A stretch of DNA of 5,732 nt, taken from NCBI GenBank assembly GCA_958439155.1, contig CAUBUJ010000108.1:1-5732 (forward strand), in the 5' to 3' direction. The stretch comes from an uncultured Veillonellaceae bacterium. GTDB lineage: Bacteria; Bacillota; Negativicutes; Veillonellales; Dialisteraceae. The position numbers were made by a program, and so were the translations under genes. This document shows positions 4,535 through 5,732 of the stretch, piece after piece (positions within the stretch are counted from its first letter, which is position 1; every line of letters begins with the position of its first letter). The notes beneath the pieces are model-generated. The model saw only the letters and a list, made by a program, of their open reading frames with translations, was not told the DNA's origin and did not search any database.

Positions 4535-4915
4535 ATGAAGAAAACCATCTTAGCTCTGACGCTGGCTGCGGCCGCCGCATTTTCCGCTGTGAACGTTTCC
4601 GCGGAGCAGCTCTGGCAATACAATGACAAGCTGGTCATCAATATCAGCGACGCCGACGTGGAAGTCGACAAGAATGGCCACCAGATCCTCACCTTCACCG
4701 GTGTGGAGCAGATCGAAGGCGGCACCAATACCTATACCTATGTGTATGATATGACCGCCCGCACCATCCAGATCAAGGAAATGGAACAGGAAACGAAGAA
4801 ACTCCACTACACCGCTTCCTTCAATCCGGCGCCGGTGGATTCCCCCAATCCGGTCATCCGGGAACGGGCAGAAATGGCCCAGCAGGTCTATGAAAAAGTG
4901 ATGGCCAAGAAATAA
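4535..4915 (+). CDS. Small exported protein of unknown function
   Basis: 126 residues. A Sec signal peptide is clear: MKK, a hydrophobic alanine-rich core (4-18) and a VSA cleavage motif after residue 23, leaving about 103 residues (EQLWQYND onward), probably in the periplasm or at the surface. The mature part looks like alternating beta strands (VINISDADVEV, ILTFTGVEQI, YTYVYDMTARTIQIKEM), followed by a proline-rich link and a C-terminal helix (PVIRERAEMAQQVYEKVM). The size and the YDxxARTxxI pattern recall the small surface-adhesin-E-like proteins common in Negativicutes, but I cannot assign the family. The start at 4535 is chosen because the signal peptide begins there; an in-frame ATG at 4484 lies in the leader hairpin region. 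The ribosome site is weak (AAGAGAG). The stop overlaps the next start as TAATG. Confidence 0.88.
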   Translation: MKKTILALTLAAAAAFSAVNVSAEQLWQYNDKLVINISDADVEVDKNGHQILTFTGVEQIEGGTNTYTYVYDMTARTIQIKEMEQETKKLHYTASFNPAPVDSPNPVIRERAEMAQQVYEKVMAKK

Positions 4916-5732
4916 TGGAACAGAATAACGCTTTCGAGGAGATCTCCCGGGATCTCCTCCATTTTATCAGCAAAAGCCCCTCCCCTTTCCATGCGGCGCG
5001 GGGCATCAAAGCCGCCTTCATTTATGATAAGGCCATCGAACTCCGGGAAGAAGATGACTGGACCATCCGGCCCGGCGAAAAATACGTAGTCACCCGGAAC
5101 GGCTCGGCGGTGATCGCTTTCTCCATTCCCAAAGATGGGGCCGAAGATTTCCGGATCATCGCGGCCCACAGTGATTCTCCCACTTTCAAAATCAAGGAAA
5201 ATCCGGAACTCACAGACGGGCCCTATGTGCGGCTCAATGTGGAAGGCTACGGCGGCATGATCATGAGCACCTGGATGGACCGCCCTCTCGGCGTCGCCGG
5301 CCGGGTCGTCATCCGTGAAAAGGGCCATCTCATGCCGAAAGTGGTATGCACCTCCAAGCCGGTACTGGTGATTCCCTCCCTTGCGATCCATATGAACCGC
5401 GAGGTCAACCAAGGGTACCAGTGGAATATTCAGAAAGATCTTCTCCCCCTCTTCGGCATGGCTGGGGAAAAGCTTCATTTCCTCGATGTGATCGCCGCGG
5501 AAGCACACTGTAAAAAAGAAGACATCCTCGGATACGACCTCTCCCTTGTGAGCCTTGTACCGGGCACTATCTGGGGAGCAGAGGACAGCTTCATTTCCTC
5601 TCCCCGCCTCGATGACCTGCAGTGCGCTTTCGCCGCCTTCCGAGGCTATACTATGGGAAAGAAAGAAAAGCACATTTCCATTTTCGCTCTCTTCGACAAT
5701 GAAGAAGTGGGCAGCGGCACCCGCCAGGGCGC
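4915..5732 (+). CDS. M18 family aminopeptidase, N-terminal part (runs off right edge)
   Basis: Cytosolic dinuclear zinc aminopeptidase of the aspartyl aminopeptidase group, removing N-terminal (often acidic) residues from peptides. The first 272 residues are in the window; the family is about 430-460. SPSPFHAA (21-28), AAHSDSP (83-89, zinc ligand H85), RLDDL (231-235, bridging aspartate) and FDNEEVGS (260-267, catalytic E263 and metal ligand E264) are present and intact. The remaining ligands lie beyond the edge. The start ATG at 4915-4917 overlaps the upstream stop (TAATG), and no good ribosome site is visible, so translation is likely coupled to the exported-protein gene. The N-terminal sequence MEQNNAFEEISRDLLHFISK fits the family start. 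No stop codon occurs before the window ends. Confidence 0.96.
   Translation, partial: MEQNNAFEEISRDLLHFISKSPSPFHAARGIKAAFIYDKAIELREEDDWTIRPGEKYVVTRNGSAVIAFSIPKDGAEDFRIIAAHSDSPTFKIKENPELTDGPYVRLNVEGYGGMIMSTWMDRPLGVAGRVVIREKGHLMPKVVCTSKPVLVIPSLAIHMNREVNQGYQWNIQKDLLPLFGMAGEKLHFLDVIAAEAHCKKEDILGYDLSLVSLVPGTIWGAEDSFISSPRLDDLQCAFAAFRGYTMGKKEKHISIFALFDNEEVGSGTRQG

Noticed and set aside
4888..5673. Minus-strand open frame (261 codons)
   Set aside because: Antisense shadow of the M18 aminopeptidase, whose zinc motifs are intact on the plus strand.

Overview
The window is chromosomal DNA of a fairly GC-rich anaerobe. A formate-tetrahydrofolate ligase gene, strong AGGAGG ribosome sites, TATAAT-type promoters and a small exported protein with a Gram-negative-style signal peptide fit the Negativicutes (Veillonellaceae or Dialister-like bacteria). 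That placement is an inference, and no ribosomal marker is present to test it.

Layout. From the left, minus strand: the 5' part of fhs (1-518), preceded by a leader with a promoter and a terminator/anti-terminator pair (532-649). Positions 650-1042 are non-coding and hold dispersed repeats and arrays with a 7-base period. An intrinsic terminator (1043-1070) then ends an aldo/keto reductase gene (1080-1889). Next is a TIM-barrel gene of the xylose isomerase-like/AP endonuclease 2 superfamily (1996-2961). About 270 bases of leader precede it, carrying a cobalamin-riboswitch-like aptamer (3103-3227), an accessory hairpin (3080-3098) and an intrinsic terminator (3022-3063). The leader's promoter overlaps the end of truA (3265-4011). 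A second repeat-rich gap (4097-4450) separates truA from a plus-strand pair: a small exported protein (4535-4915), overlapped by one base (TAATG) by an M18 aminopeptidase gene that runs off the right edge (4915-5732).

How it may work together. The most informative unit is the B12-type riboswitch plus the TIM-barrel gene. The one characterised cobamide enzyme of that fold is CbiR, which opens the nucleotide loop of cobamides so that the lower ligand can be replaced. A B12-sensing leader on such a gene suggests a stand-alone cobamide salvage or remodelling function. fhs appears to have its own attenuation-type leader. The two large gaps carry related repeats in opposite orientation, including a roughly 140-160 bp element with inverted ends and a conserved hairpin whose stem shows compensatory change between copies. 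Five candidate promoters share a TGN-extended -10 box.
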